A stretch of DNA of 23,081 nt, taken from assembly GCA_026398575.1 (NCBI GenBank), contig JAPLSP010000089.1, forward strand, positions 1 to 23,081, read 5' to 3'. Below are positions 1 through 7,939 of the stretch, piece after piece; the first letter of the stretch is position 1, and each line of letters starts with the position of its first letter. The notes beneath the pieces were generated by a model, which made no database searches, was not told the DNA's origin, and worked only from the letters and a program-made list of their open reading frames with translations. The DNA is from Candidatus Sumerlaeota bacterium. GTDB taxonomy: Bacteria > Sumerlaeota > Sumerlaeia > JADFCT01. Both the position numbers and the translations under genes were made by a program.

Positions 1-1
1 G

Positions 2-487
2 ATTTCCTATCAGATCGTCTGGAGCTACCGGTCCGTCAACAGCCACGGCATGTTCAGCCACATCGGCTCCAGCGCCCAGCGCCTCCCGAACGGCGGCACG
101 TTTATCTGCTCTGACACCGAAGGCCATTTCTTCGAAGTAACTGCCGACGGCAAACTCACCTGGGAATACATCAACCCCGTCACGCGCGACGGCGCGGTGA
201 AGATGCTGGGCGATGTTTTGCCCATGACAAACTCCGCCTTCCGCGCCTATCGTTTTGCCGCCGATCATCCCGCGCTCAAGGGCCGCGACCTGGCGCCGAA
301 AGGCACGATCACCGAACGCGCCGCGCAAGGTCTCGACCCCCAACCCAAGCTGCGTCCCGATGGCAATCGCCCGCCAGCGGGCGGCGATGACCGGCAGGAC
401 CGCCGCGGCCAAGGCGGCAAAGGCGGCCAACGCGGTGGCGACAACCGGGACAATCGTCCACCGCGAGACGACCAGCGCGCGAAATGA
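2..487 (+). CDS. Arylsulfotransferase-like protein, C-terminal part (5' truncated by window edge)
   Basis: The reading frame is open from base 2, so the start lies outside the window; about 161 codons are visible. The readable part has the beta-propeller blade pattern of arylsulfotransferase (ASST)/PQQ-like repeat proteins: a 'SSAQRLPNGGTFICSD' strand pair followed by 'GHFFEVTADGKLTWEYINP', which matches the familiar 'RLPNGNTLI...GRIFEVTPxGEIVWEYVNP' blade. In known family members these proteins move sulfate between phenolic compounds in the periplasm, but many PVC copies are uncharacterised. The last 50 or so residues after 'LKGRDLAPKGTITERAAQ' are low-complexity, rich in Gly, Arg, Asp and Gln, and probably disordered. 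Neighbouring sulfatases support a role in sulfated-compound metabolism, but activity cannot be judged because the catalytic histidine region is not in view. Confidence 0.65.
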   Translation: MSYQIVWSYRSVNSHGMFSHIGSSAQRLPNGGTFICSDTEGHFFEVTADGKLTWEYINPVTRDGAVKMLGDVLPMTNSAFRAYRFAADHPALKGRDLAPKGTITERAAQGLDPQPKLRPDGNRPPAGGDDRQDRRGQGGKGGQRGGDNRDNRPPRDDQRAK

Positions 488-618
488 ACGCACACAGTCG
501 AAAGCACAAATGAAAAGATCGTCGTGGTTCATCAGCCTTTCTGTCGCCGCTCTGCTGAACGCGACGTTGCATCCCGCCGCGCTTGACTTCGATCATCTGG
601 CGCCATAAAATGCGGTCG

Positions 619-642
619 CAGTAGCGCAGTAGCGCAGTAGCG
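619..642. repeat. Short tandem repeat, three copies of 8-bp CAGTAGCG
   Basis: Three perfect back-to-back copies of CAGTAGCG lie in the 198-bp gap between the arylsulfotransferase-like gene and the metallopeptidase gene. No promoter or terminator could be picked out confidently in the rest of this gap. It is probably a simple slippage repeat. Confidence 0.8.
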
Positions 643-685
643 ACGTTCAAAGCGTTGCTGCCGGTTCAGAAAACTGAGAACCTCC

Positions 686-1840
686 ATGCAAAAAATCCTC
701 CTCACCCTCACCGCCCTGCTGCTGGCGCCACTCGCCGCGCTCCATGCTGCTGATGCGCCCCAACTACCGCGTCCCAAACTGCAAATCATCAACGGCAGCG
801 GCCAAACTATTGACATTTTCTGGCTCAAGTCCGGCGCCGAGCGCGTGCGGAATGGTTCCGTTGCCCCTGGAAAAGATACCATCATTGCCACGACGCTCGG
901 GCATCGTTTCGAGGTCGTAGGTCACGACGACAAGACGACCGTCACGGTGACCAGCGAGGTTCCAGTGCAGGGCTTTCGCTACGATCCGCAAGGCCGGGAC
1001 GGCGTGCCGTCATTCTATACGCAATCCGTCAGCGCGAACGGCTTCCCCATCGTCGCCTCCGCCAAAGTCAATCCCTATGCCCTCAAGGAGGCCGCTTTCA
1101 TCGTGAACATGATGCTTGCGAAACGCGCGGACGCGCGTGAGGCGATGATCAAGAGCGGCGCGCGGATTTGCATTATGGCCTGCAACGAATACACCACCGA
1201 CCTGCCGGAGTTCGTTCGCCTGAGCGAGGAAAAGGTCCCGGGATTCGAGAATTTATCAGCGAAGAACTATTGGGACGCGCGCGCCCGCGGCCAAGGCGGC
1301 AGTGAGACCGACCCCTATTGCTCCACCGGAGAGGAGAACCTGCTCGGTTACCCAGGCGACCCATATCACGCGGAGTGCATCCTCATCCACGAGTTGGCCC
1401 ACAATATCCACCTGCGTGGCATGGTGAATGTGGACCCGACATTCGACACGCGGATCAAGGCCGCCTACGGCGCCGCGATGAAGGCCGGACTCTGGAAGGG
1501 CAAATACGCGTCCGTGAACCACCACGAGTATTTTGCCGTCGGCGCGGCGGCATGGTTTGGGCACAACCGCTTCAACGACTTTGACCACAATCATGTACAT
1601 TTGCGCTCGCAGCTGATCGAATACGATCCCGGTCTCGCCGCGTTGTGCCGCGAAGTTTTCGGCGACACGGCGCCGCAATATACCAAACCGGCGACGCGCC
1701 TCACCGGCCACCTGGGCGGCTACGACCCGGCGACGGCGCCAACGTTTGTATGGCCGGAGCGGTTGAAGCAGGCCAAGGTGGAAATCCGCGCGAAAGCAGA
1801 GGCGCGGGACAAGGCGGCCAACGGCGCCAGCCGGCGTTAG
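686..1840 (+). CDS. Secreted zinc metallopeptidase-like protein with N-terminal VHL-like beta domain
   Basis: 384 residues. Residues 1-22 form a Sec signal peptide (MQK, a hydrophobic Leu/Ala core, cleavage near 'LHAAD'). Residues about 30-95 ('IINGSGQTIDIFWLKSG', 'NGSVAPGKDTI', 'GHRFEV') resemble the von Hippel-Lindau beta domain that occurs in secreted proteins of PVC bacteria. The core holds an HExxH motif, HELAH at 235-239, with a likely third zinc ligand Glu281 in 'NHHEYFAVGAAAWFG', a pattern of gluzincin-like proteins in which an 'EYFA.G...WF' segment follows the metal helix. I infer a periplasmic or extracellular hydrolase; the substrate is unknown. The start is ATG with no strong ribosome site. 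The gene stops exactly where a MITE-like palindrome begins. The role within the sulfatase neighbourhood is not clear. Confidence 0.72.
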   Translation: MQKILLTLTALLLAPLAALHAADAPQLPRPKLQIINGSGQTIDIFWLKSGAERVRNGSVAPGKDTIIATTLGHRFEVVGHDDKTTVTVTSEVPVQGFRYDPQGRDGVPSFYTQSVSANGFPIVASAKVNPYALKEAAFIVNMMLAKRADAREAMIKSGARICIMACNEYTTDLPEFVRLSEEKVPGFENLSAKNYWDARARGQGGSETDPYCSTGEENLLGYPGDPYHAECILIHELAHNIHLRGMVNVDPTFDTRIKAAYGAAMKAGLWKGKYASVNHHEYFAVGAAAWFGHNRFNDFDHNHVHLRSQLIEYDPGLAALCREVFGDTAPQYTKPATRLTGHLGGYDPATAPTFVWPERLKQAKVEIRAKAEARDKAANGASRR

Positions 1841-1939
1841 AGCGTCTCGGAAAAGTGTGTGTCTCCCGCATAAAAACGCCCAAGAACCGGCGTTTTTATG
1901 CGGGAGACACCTCGGATAAATTGCTTTTCCGACACGCTC
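1840..1939. mobile_element. MITE-like palindromic element of about 100 bp
   Basis: Outer terminal inverted repeats 1840-1855 and 1924-1939 match in 15 of 16 bases (GAGCGTSTCGGAAAAG). Inside them, 1859-1880 and 1889-1910 form a perfect 22-bp inverted repeat around an 8-base loop. The element is flanked by TTA on both sides (1837-1839 and 1940-1942), or TTAG if the flank is counted as four bases, which fits the target duplications of IS5-group transposases. It has no coding capacity, so it would have to be moved in trans. The strong stem could also act as an RNA hairpin or transcriptional attenuator between the two flanking genes. Confidence 0.72.
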
Positions 1940-2049
1940 TTAGACGAGGGCCATCGCAGGTTGGAACGCGCAAGCCAGTCGGGTACTTCGGGATTTCGGC
2001 GCGGCCTTGCGCCGCAGTTTACGAACCTGGAAGGGAAACGGCCAAGAAC

Positions 2050-3519
2050 ATGAAGCACACCATCAGACTCCTCAGCGCCCTGCTGCTGGCCCCGTTGGCC
2101 GCGCTATACGCCGCTAATACGCCTGCGCCAGGCGCCAAACCCAATATCGTCTTTGTGCTGATAGATGACCTGGGCTATGGAGAGCTGAGCTGCCACGGCA
2201 ATCCGGTTTTCCAGACGCCGAACATGGACCGGCTTCACGCGGAATGTGTGCGCTTTACGGATTTCTGCGTGGGCGCCACCTGTTCGCCCACGCGCGCGGC
2301 GTTGATGACGGGGCGCCATGAGTTCAAGTCGGGAGTCACCCATACGACGGGGGGACGGGAGCGACTGGCGCTGGACGCCGTGACCTTGCCGCAGCTGCTC
2401 AAGACAGCTGGTTACGCAACCGGCATCTTTGGCAAGTGGCACTTGGGCGCACAGGGGGACTACCGCCCAGAACGGCGCGGTTTCGACGTCTCCATTACCA
2501 CCGTCGGAGACACACAGAACTCGCATTTCGATCCCACGCTTTTGCACAATGGCGCCCGGCGCGAACATAAGGGATTCCGCGAAGACATTCTCTTCAATGA
2601 GGCCATCGAGTTCATCAAAGTCAACCGGGAACGCCCTTTCTTCTGTTATCTGCCGACCTATTCGCCGCACGCCCCGTTGCGTGCGCCCACGGAGTATCTG
2701 GAGCGCTGCAAAAAACAATTTCCCAAGGCGACGCCGGCGCCTTTTTACGCGATGATCTCCAACGTGGACGACAATCTGGGCCGGCTGCTGGAAACACTGC
2801 GCGACCTGAAGATCGAAAACAACACGGTGGTCATCCTCATGAATGACAACGGGGCGACCTACGGCGTGGACCAATGGAATGCCGGGATGCGCGGATGCAA
2901 GGGGGCGGCGTGGTTCGGGGGACACCGGGCGCTTTCCTTTTGGCGCTGGCCGGGACATTGGCGCCCGCGTGATGAGGGCCGTCTCAGCGCGCATGTGGAT
3001 GTGGCGCCGACGCTCGCCGATCTGGCCGGGGTGAAACTTCCCGCGGAGCTGGTTCCCAAGCTCGACGGGTTCAGTCTGCGTCCGTTGCTGGAATCGCCCA
3101 ACGCTCCATGGAACAGCGAGCGGATGCTCTTCCAAAACGCCGGGCGATGGCCGACGGGGCGGGCTGCCGAGCACGGAGAAACCTTTTGCGGAGTGCGTTG
3201 GAGGCAGATGCTGCTTGTGCGCGCGGCCACTTGCGGCCAGTCCGGCTGTCAGGGATTGTGCACGGGCACAGTGCCGTGGCGGACCGCGCCAGGTTACACC
3301 AGGAATTTCGCATTTCATTACGCGCTCACATCGGAGAACGGCTGGGCGCTCTTCGATGTCAAAGCCGATCCGGCGTGCGAGCACAATCTGGCCGATGCCG
3401 AATCCGCAACCGTCGCGCGCTTGCGCGGCGCCTACAAGGAATGGTGGCAGGGCGTGGCGCCCATCGTGCAGAAGGTGGACCAAAACCTCAAAGGCGCCCA
3501 GACCCAGACAGTGGATTAA
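2050..3519 (+). CDS. Secreted arylsulfatase-type sulfatase
   Basis: 489 residues from ATG at 2050, chosen because a signal peptide starts there (MKHTIRLL, Leu/Ala core, cleavage near 'LYAANT'); the frame is open further upstream but codes nothing recognisable and runs into the MITE. This is a family S1 sulfatase: 'NIVFVLIDDLGYGE' with calcium-binding Asp39-Asp40, and the FGly signature Cys78-Ser-Pro-Thr-Arg82 followed by 'AALMTGR', whose cysteine must be oxidised to formylglycine by a maturase. 'GIFGKWHLG', 'NDNGA' and 'GMRGCKGAAWFGGHR' supply the remaining active-site and metal residues. It removes sulfate esters, probably from glycans, in the periplasm or outside the cell. The length is typical. 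The exact substrate cannot be told from sequence alone. No maturase gene lies in the window. Confidence 0.92.
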   Translation: MKHTIRLLSALLLAPLAALYAANTPAPGAKPNIVFVLIDDLGYGELSCHGNPVFQTPNMDRLHAECVRFTDFCVGATCSPTRAALMTGRHEFKSGVTHTTGGRERLALDAVTLPQLLKTAGYATGIFGKWHLGAQGDYRPERRGFDVSITTVGDTQNSHFDPTLLHNGARREHKGFREDILFNEAIEFIKVNRERPFFCYLPTYSPHAPLRAPTEYLERCKKQFPKATPAPFYAMISNVDDNLGRLLETLRDLKIENNTVVILMNDNGATYGVDQWNAGMRGCKGAAWFGGHRALSFWRWPGHWRPRDEGRLSAHVDVAPTLADLAGVKLPAELVPKLDGFSLRPLLESPNAPWNSERMLFQNAGRWPTGRAAEHGETFCGVRWRQMLLVRAATCGQSGCQGLCTGTVPWRTAPGYTRNFAFHYALTSENGWALFDVKADPACEHNLADAESATVARLRGAYKEWWQGVAPIVQKVDQNLKGAQTQTVD

Positions 3520-3606
3520 CTGGAAAAACACAGCAGTGATACCGTCAATGATTGGGAATGGCACAATAGTCTGGACAAAACAAACCATGCAGAAGGACTG
3601 TTGATC

Positions 3607-5649
3607 ATGAAACCAAATGAAATCCTGAAAATGATCATCGTCATCACAGCCTCGCTTCTGCTGCTTGGTGGCGTTGCGCGCGCGGACGACACGGGCACGG
3701 CGCCAGCGATGGGCTTCGCGCGCTCGGCTGCCATCCCTCAGACCGCAGAGGAACTCTGGGCAGGATTCGCAGAATTCGACAAGGCCACACCGCTCGAGAC
3801 AGAAATCCTCAAGGCGTGGGAGCAGGATGGCGTGGTCTGCCGGCTTGTTCGCTACCAGGTTGGTGTTTTTAAAGGAGCGCCGTCGAAGGTCGCCGCGTTC
3901 TACGCCTTTCCGAAGGGAGGAACGAAACTTCCAGCCCTCATCGAGATGCATGGCGGAGGACAGGCGGCGTCGCTCGATAGCGTGATGACTTACACCAAGC
4001 GCGGCTATGCCGGCATTTCCATCAACTGGGGCGGAAACAAGCTGAACTTTGGCCGCACGCAGATGACATACAACGGCCCCCAAACCGACTGGGGCAATCT
4101 CGATGCCACTCATCCGCCTCAAAGGAACAAGGTGAATCATTTCGCCGGCGCGCTCACCCCCGATGAATACACGCTGGACACGGTCGTATCGCCTCGAAAC
4201 AGCAACTGGTTCCTGGTCCTGATCGCGGCGCGCCGAGCCATCACCTTCCTGGAACAGCAGCCTGAAGTGGATCCTGCGCGGATCGGCGCCTGCGGCCATT
4301 CCATGGGCGGCAAGCTCACCACCGACCTGGCCGGCATTGATAAACGGGTGAAAGCCGCGGTCCCATCGTGCGGGGGCGCAGGAGATATTCCGGAGGGCCA
4401 GACCGACCTGCCGGGATGCGTCAAAACCAAACTCTCGGCAATGGAATTGGCCTGCATCTCCGACAATGCCTACATCCCGCAGATCACCTGCCCGGTGCTA
4501 TGGCTGTCGCCAACCAACGACTTCAACGCCCACATAGACAACATGGCTTGGAACTGGCGCAACCTGCCCGATGACCGCGTGCGCTTCAGCATTTCCCCAC
4601 ACTTGAATCATCGCCACACGGACGAGCACGCCATCACCCAGCATCTGTGGTTTGAGCAGCATCTGAAGGGCGCTTTCAAGATGCCGCAGACGCCGCAGCT
4701 TGTCCTGAATCTCAAGACGCCGGATGGTGTGCCGCTCATCACCGTCACGCCGGACGACTCGATGCCCGTCAAGCGGGTGGACATTTACTATACGCTCGAT
4801 CCGCATGAACTGACCCGCTTCTGGCGCGATGCGGCAGCGGTGAAGGCCGGCAAACAATGGACGGCCGTCTGCCCGGTCATGAACCTCGACCAACCGATCT
4901 TCGCTTATGCCGATGTGGTTTACGATACTCCGGAGCAATATCGCAAGATGGCGCAAGCGCCCGGACAGGATAACACCGACACTTTCGCGATCAGTTCCAG
5001 GGCGCTATGGGCAGCGCCCGCGCTATTGCAGGCGTCGGGTGTCAAAGTCACGGACAAACCGGATCGCATGATTGACGACGGTTCCCGCGGCTGGCGCGAC
5101 TGGTATCGGCTGAACTGGGGGCATCCGCCCCTGTGGACCGCAATCACACGGAAGTTGAAGGATCCCAAGTGGCGCGGCCCGGACGGCGCAAAGCTGCTGT
5201 TGGAAATCAAATCCCAGACGGACAATGCGCTCGTGATCGCGTTCAATTGCAATGCCTGGGGCGCCTTCGCTGCCGGCAAGCCCGCCGTTGACTACACTGT
5301 GGTCAAAGAACTGAAAGGCTCAAAGGACTGGCAAACCGTGTCCGTCAGCCTGAACGAGCTGATCGCCACAGATCCCAAAATCACGGCGCCACTCGCCAAT
5401 TGGCGGACCGTCACCGAGCTCAGCATCAGCCCCTGCGGCGAAACCGTCAAAGACGGCCAGAAGGTGAAAGTGAACGGCAAGCCGTGGCAGGGACCAAGAG
5501 AAATCCGCAACCTGCGCTGGGAAGGAGGCGAATACTCGCAGCAAAGGACCGGAGATTCCGTTCTGACTCCGGCGGAACACCAGAAGCAATTCAACGACGC
5601 CATCAAGAAATCGCTGGAGCAGGAGAAAGCAGATCGGCAGCCCAAGTAG
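3607..5649 (+). CDS. Secreted alpha/beta hydrolase (acetylxylan esterase/dienelactone hydrolase-like)
   Basis: 680 residues. ATG at 3607 is preferred over the in-frame TTG at 3601 because AAGGA (3593-3597) sits nine bases before it and only three before the TTG. A signal peptide spans residues 1 to about 25 ('MIIVITASLLLLGGVARA'). The catalytic domain has the nucleophile elbow 'CGHSMGG' with Ser232, a probable acid Asp305 in 'LSPTNDFN', and a histidine in 'HLNHRHT' (332-337). It follows the plan of the large esterases often found with polysaccharide-degrading genes. Residues from about 360 on form a long C-terminal beta-rich region ('LVLNLKTPDGVPLITVTPDD', later 'LLLEIKSQTDNALVIAF') that may bind substrate. 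The likely role is deacylation of a glycan also attacked by the adjacent sulfatases. The substrate is inferred. Confidence 0.78.
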   Translation: MKPNEILKMIIVITASLLLLGGVARADDTGTAPAMGFARSAAIPQTAEELWAGFAEFDKATPLETEILKAWEQDGVVCRLVRYQVGVFKGAPSKVAAFYAFPKGGTKLPALIEMHGGGQAASLDSVMTYTKRGYAGISINWGGNKLNFGRTQMTYNGPQTDWGNLDATHPPQRNKVNHFAGALTPDEYTLDTVVSPRNSNWFLVLIAARRAITFLEQQPEVDPARIGACGHSMGGKLTTDLAGIDKRVKAAVPSCGGAGDIPEGQTDLPGCVKTKLSAMELACISDNAYIPQITCPVLWLSPTNDFNAHIDNMAWNWRNLPDDRVRFSISPHLNHRHTDEHAITQHLWFEQHLKGAFKMPQTPQLVLNLKTPDGVPLITVTPDDSMPVKRVDIYYTLDPHELTRFWRDAAAVKAGKQWTAVCPVMNLDQPIFAYADVVYDTPEQYRKMAQAPGQDNTDTFAISSRALWAAPALLQASGVKVTDKPDRMIDDGSRGWRDWYRLNWGHPPLWTAITRKLKDPKWRGPDGAKLLLEIKSQTDNALVIAFNCNAWGAFAAGKPAVDYTVVKELKGSKDWQTVSVSLNELIATDPKITAPLANWRTVTELSISPCGETVKDGQKVKVNGKPWQGPREIRNLRWEGGEYSQQRTGDSVLTPAEHQKQFNDAIKKSLEQEKADRQPK

Positions 5650-5712
5650 CTTGCATTTCTCACCAGCGTTTGCCAATTCGAGCGATAACTCGGGCGCCAA
5701 CAGCGTTCTATT

Positions 5713-5917
5713 ATGCCCTGAAAGGGCCAAAAGAAAACAGCCCAGGGCAACGCCCTGGGAACAGTTCAATAATTTATGCAAAGCCCTGAAGGGGCGAAAG
5801 AAAACATTTCCACATTATGACAACTGCTCTTCCGCCCTTACAGGGCTTGAAAAAATAAGCTCCGGCGGTTCCCAGGGCGTTGCCCTGGGCTGTTTTCTTT
5901 TGGCCCTTTCAGGGCAT
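5713..5917. repeat. Long inverted-repeat element ('SPGQRPG' class interspersed repeat)
   Basis: 5713-5762 and 5868-5917 are a perfect 50-bp inverted repeat. Nested inside it, 5781-5800 and 5829-5848 form a second, imperfect one built from the same AAGCCCTGAA...GGGC theme. Smaller palindromes (CCCAGGGC...GCCCTGGG) sit inside the arms. Translated, the arms give 'NSPGQRPGN', a string that I associate with intergenic repeat families in environmental PVC-type genomes. This element accounts for most of the 371-bp gap between the hydrolase and the second sulfatase. No transposase is nearby. Transcribed, it would fold into a very stable cruciform-like hairpin and could separate the two genes transcriptionally. 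Confidence 0.88.
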
Positions 5918-6020
5918 GATGCAGTGGCCTTGGCGAGAAATGCGGGGTAGAGCAGATAGGCGCCAGGACCATCACCTTCCTGCTGTAATGCCATTTCCAA
6001 GTAATCACCAAGAGAGACTC

Positions 6021-7412
6021 ATGAAACGACTGCTCCTCATGATCGCCTCCCTGCTGTTGGTTTCGCTGGCCGCGCTGCATGCTGCCACGCCGCCGCGGCC
6101 CAACTTCGTCTTCATCCTTGGCGAAGGCCACGGCTGGAGCAGCCTGTCCGTGCAGATGGACGCCGCCGTGCCGGAGTCCAAGAGCAGTTTTGTCCGCACT
6201 CCGAATTGCGAGAAACTCGCGCAAGGCGGGATGCGCTTCGCCAACTTCTACGCCCCTTCACCGCGTTGCACGCCGTCCCGGGCCGCGTTCCTGACCGGCA
6301 AAAGCCCGGCGCGACTGCGCATGACGTTCGTCGGCAAAGGCAAGAAAGAGAGCGGCGGCAATCCGAACGGACGCGTCATCGCCCCCGACAGTTCCATCGA
6401 GTTACCCACGAGCGAGACGACCATCGCGGAATTGCTCAAATGCGCGGGATATGCCACTGCGCATTTCGGGAAATGGCATATAGGGAGAGTCAACCCCTCC
6501 CAGTACGGCTTTGACGAGAGCGACGGCCCGACCAACAACGCCGGTCCCGACAACGTCGCCAATCCTCACCCCAAGCAGCTGTATGGAATGACCGAGCGCG
6601 GGATTGATTTCATGGCCCGGCAGGTTACGGCAGGCAAACCTTTTTATCTCCATCTATCACATTATGCCTCGCGCCAGGACGGCGATTCAAGCCCCGGAGC
6701 GCTCGCTGCCGTGAAGGCTTGGGGCGGCGCCATGAATGAAAGAGAAATCGCCGAGGCAGCGGCGACCCTCGATCTGGATATCGCGTTTGGGCTGGTTCTC
6801 AAGAAGATTGACGAGCTCGGCATCGCCAACAACACCTATGTCATCTTTACCACCGACCACGGTTCTCCGGGGAAAAATCCGCCGCTGGCCGGAGGCAAAG
6901 GCACAGTTTCCGAGGGAGGACTGCGAGTGCCCTTCATCATTCGCGGTCCGGGAATCCAGCCGGGCGCCTGCTCGCGCGTTCGGGCGATCAGAGAAGACCT
7001 GTTCCCAACCATTGCCGCGCTGGCCAAGATCAGCGAGCCGCTGCCCAAAGGTGTTGAAGGCGGCAGTCTCGTTTCCGTGTTGACCAACTCCGGCGCCGGA
7101 ACAGTACAACGCCCGCGCGAGGAGTTCATCGTTCACTTCCCGCATTACGACAAGGACGCCATCGGTCCGGCTTCCGCGATCCTATTGGGCGACTTCAAGC
7201 TGATCCGTGTTTATGAGACGGGCGCGCTGCGTTTGTTCAATATCGCCCAAGACCCCGGCGAACGTCATGACCTTGCGCAGAAAATGCCCGACAAAGCCAA
7301 AGAGTTGAACCAACGTTTGACAGACTACCTGTCGGCCATGAATGCCCAAATGCCGAAGCTCAACCCGAATTACGATCCCGCAAAGCCCACGGAAACCAAG
7401 CGCGGAAGATGA
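6021..7412 (+). CDS. Secreted sulfatase, variant metal-site subfamily
   Basis: 463 residues from ATG at 6021, chosen because the signal peptide begins there (MKRLLLMIASLLLVSLAALHAA) with a purine-rich site AGAGAG at 6011-6016; the open frame continues upstream only into the repeat element. The FGly signature is Cys83-Thr-Pro-Ser-Arg87, followed by 'AAFLTGK'. 'HFGKWHIG' and 'TTDHGSPG...GGKGTVSEGG' match other active-site segments. The first metal motif reads 'FILGEGHGWSS' in place of the usual 'DDxGW', so the conserved Asp pair is Glu-Gly. The C-terminal 'LGDFKLIRVYETGALRLFNIAQDPGERHDLA' is typical of sulfatases. It is predicted to desulfate glycans outside the cytoplasm. Either the variant binds calcium differently or it belongs to a little-studied subfamily. 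Confidence 0.87.
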   Translation: MKRLLLMIASLLLVSLAALHAATPPRPNFVFILGEGHGWSSLSVQMDAAVPESKSSFVRTPNCEKLAQGGMRFANFYAPSPRCTPSRAAFLTGKSPARLRMTFVGKGKKESGGNPNGRVIAPDSSIELPTSETTIAELLKCAGYATAHFGKWHIGRVNPSQYGFDESDGPTNNAGPDNVANPHPKQLYGMTERGIDFMARQVTAGKPFYLHLSHYASRQDGDSSPGALAAVKAWGGAMNEREIAEAAATLDLDIAFGLVLKKIDELGIANNTYVIFTTDHGSPGKNPPLAGGKGTVSEGGLRVPFIIRGPGIQPGACSRVRAIREDLFPTIAALAKISEPLPKGVEGGSLVSVLTNSGAGTVQRPREEFIVHFPHYDKDAIGPASAILLGDFKLIRVYETGALRLFNIAQDPGERHDLAQKMPDKAKELNQRLTDYLSAMNAQMPKLNPNYDPAKPTETKRGR

Positions 7413-7580
7413 AACAAAAGCGGCGCCGTGTATCACACGTACTCGACCTGCGCGCGCGGGATTGACCTGCTCAACACCACCTACAGCTTCCTCGATCTAA
7501 CCGCTAAAGGGCGCGACGAGAACCTGGAACGGCCGCAGGACTGGGTGCGTTACCACGATAAATACCGTACTCGGAAGTGA
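7413..7580 (+). pseudogene. DUF899 protein remnant (C-terminal about 55 codons)
   Basis: The frame directly after the sulfatase stop codon, read from 7413 to a TGA at 7578-7580, translates to a clear DUF899 (thioredoxin-like) C-terminus: 'SGAVYHTYSTCARGIDLLN', 'TYSFLDLTAKGRDEN' and 'DWVRYHDKY'. The family normally has more than 200 residues, so about three quarters are missing, and there is no plausible start codon and ribosome site of its own. The junction with the sulfatase stop is abrupt, which suggests a deletion that fused two formerly separate loci. From 7581 to the tRNA at 7725 I see nothing I can name. Confidence 0.72.
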
Positions 7581-7724
7581 CCATCGGGCCTGCCGGGTAG
7601 CATGGGCGCCGCGTCTGAATTCCTCTGCCGGTTCGGGGAAGCGGTTCACGCGATTGACAAAAATCTGGTTCGCAAATACGGCTCGGTACAGCTTGTTCCG
7701 TCCTTCAAGCGCAGCGAAACATTT

Positions 7725-7800
7725 TGGCTGGGGAGGGAGGATTCGAACCCCCGACATACTGATCCAGAGTCAGTTGTGCTACCAACTGCACCACTCCCCA
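7725..7800 (-). tRNA. tRNA-Gln (anticodon CTG), CCA encoded
   Basis: Read on the minus strand, a full cloverleaf is present: acceptor stem TGGGGAG/CTCCCCA, D-arm 'GTGCAGTTGGTAGCAC', anticodon stem ACTGA/TCAGT with loop CTCTGGA giving anticodon CTG (reads CAG), T-arm with GGTTCGAATCC, discriminator G and an encoded CCA at 7725-7727. U1-A72 and G73 are identity features of glutamine tRNAs. It lies opposite in direction to the genes on both sides. Confidence 0.96.
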
Positions 7801-7820
7801 GTGGCGCCGAAGCGGAAAAA

Positions 7821-7849
7821 AGGATGCTCAGAGCCAATCCGGATGTCAA
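7821..7849 (-). promoter_or_regulatory. Probable sigma70 promoter of tRNA-Gln(CTG)
   Basis: On the minus strand there is a perfect TTGACA -35 box (7844-7849), a 17-base spacer and CATCCT as a weak -10 box (7821-7826). Its direction and distance, about 20 bases upstream of the tRNA 5' end, fit a tRNA promoter. Confidence 0.5.
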
Positions 7850-7939
7850 GCGGTTATCGCTGGAAATGAGGGTTGCCGCGCGCGAACTCTTATGCCTAAA
7901 CTACCGGCCTTCATCGCGAGTCATCCAAGGCCATGAAAT

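Noticed and set aside
1645..2049. N-terminal extension of the first sulfatase
   Set aside because: The extension overlaps the metallopeptidase gene and reads through the MITE; a signal peptide starts at 2050.
2104..4299. 731-codon minus-strand open frame across the first sulfatase and the hydrolase
   Set aside because: It runs antisense through two genes with clear domains, has no recognisable domain and the Arg/His/Gln-rich composition typical of shadow frames in GC-rich DNA.
5651..5950. Short open frames inside the 5713-5917 repeat, including the 'SPGQRPG' translation
   Set aside because: They are translations of a palindromic repeat; both strands give similar peptides and none has a start and ribosome site.
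7648..7681. Plus-strand promoter candidate with TTGACA
   Set aside because: The matching -10 position reads TACGGC and it would fire into a tRNA in the antisense direction.
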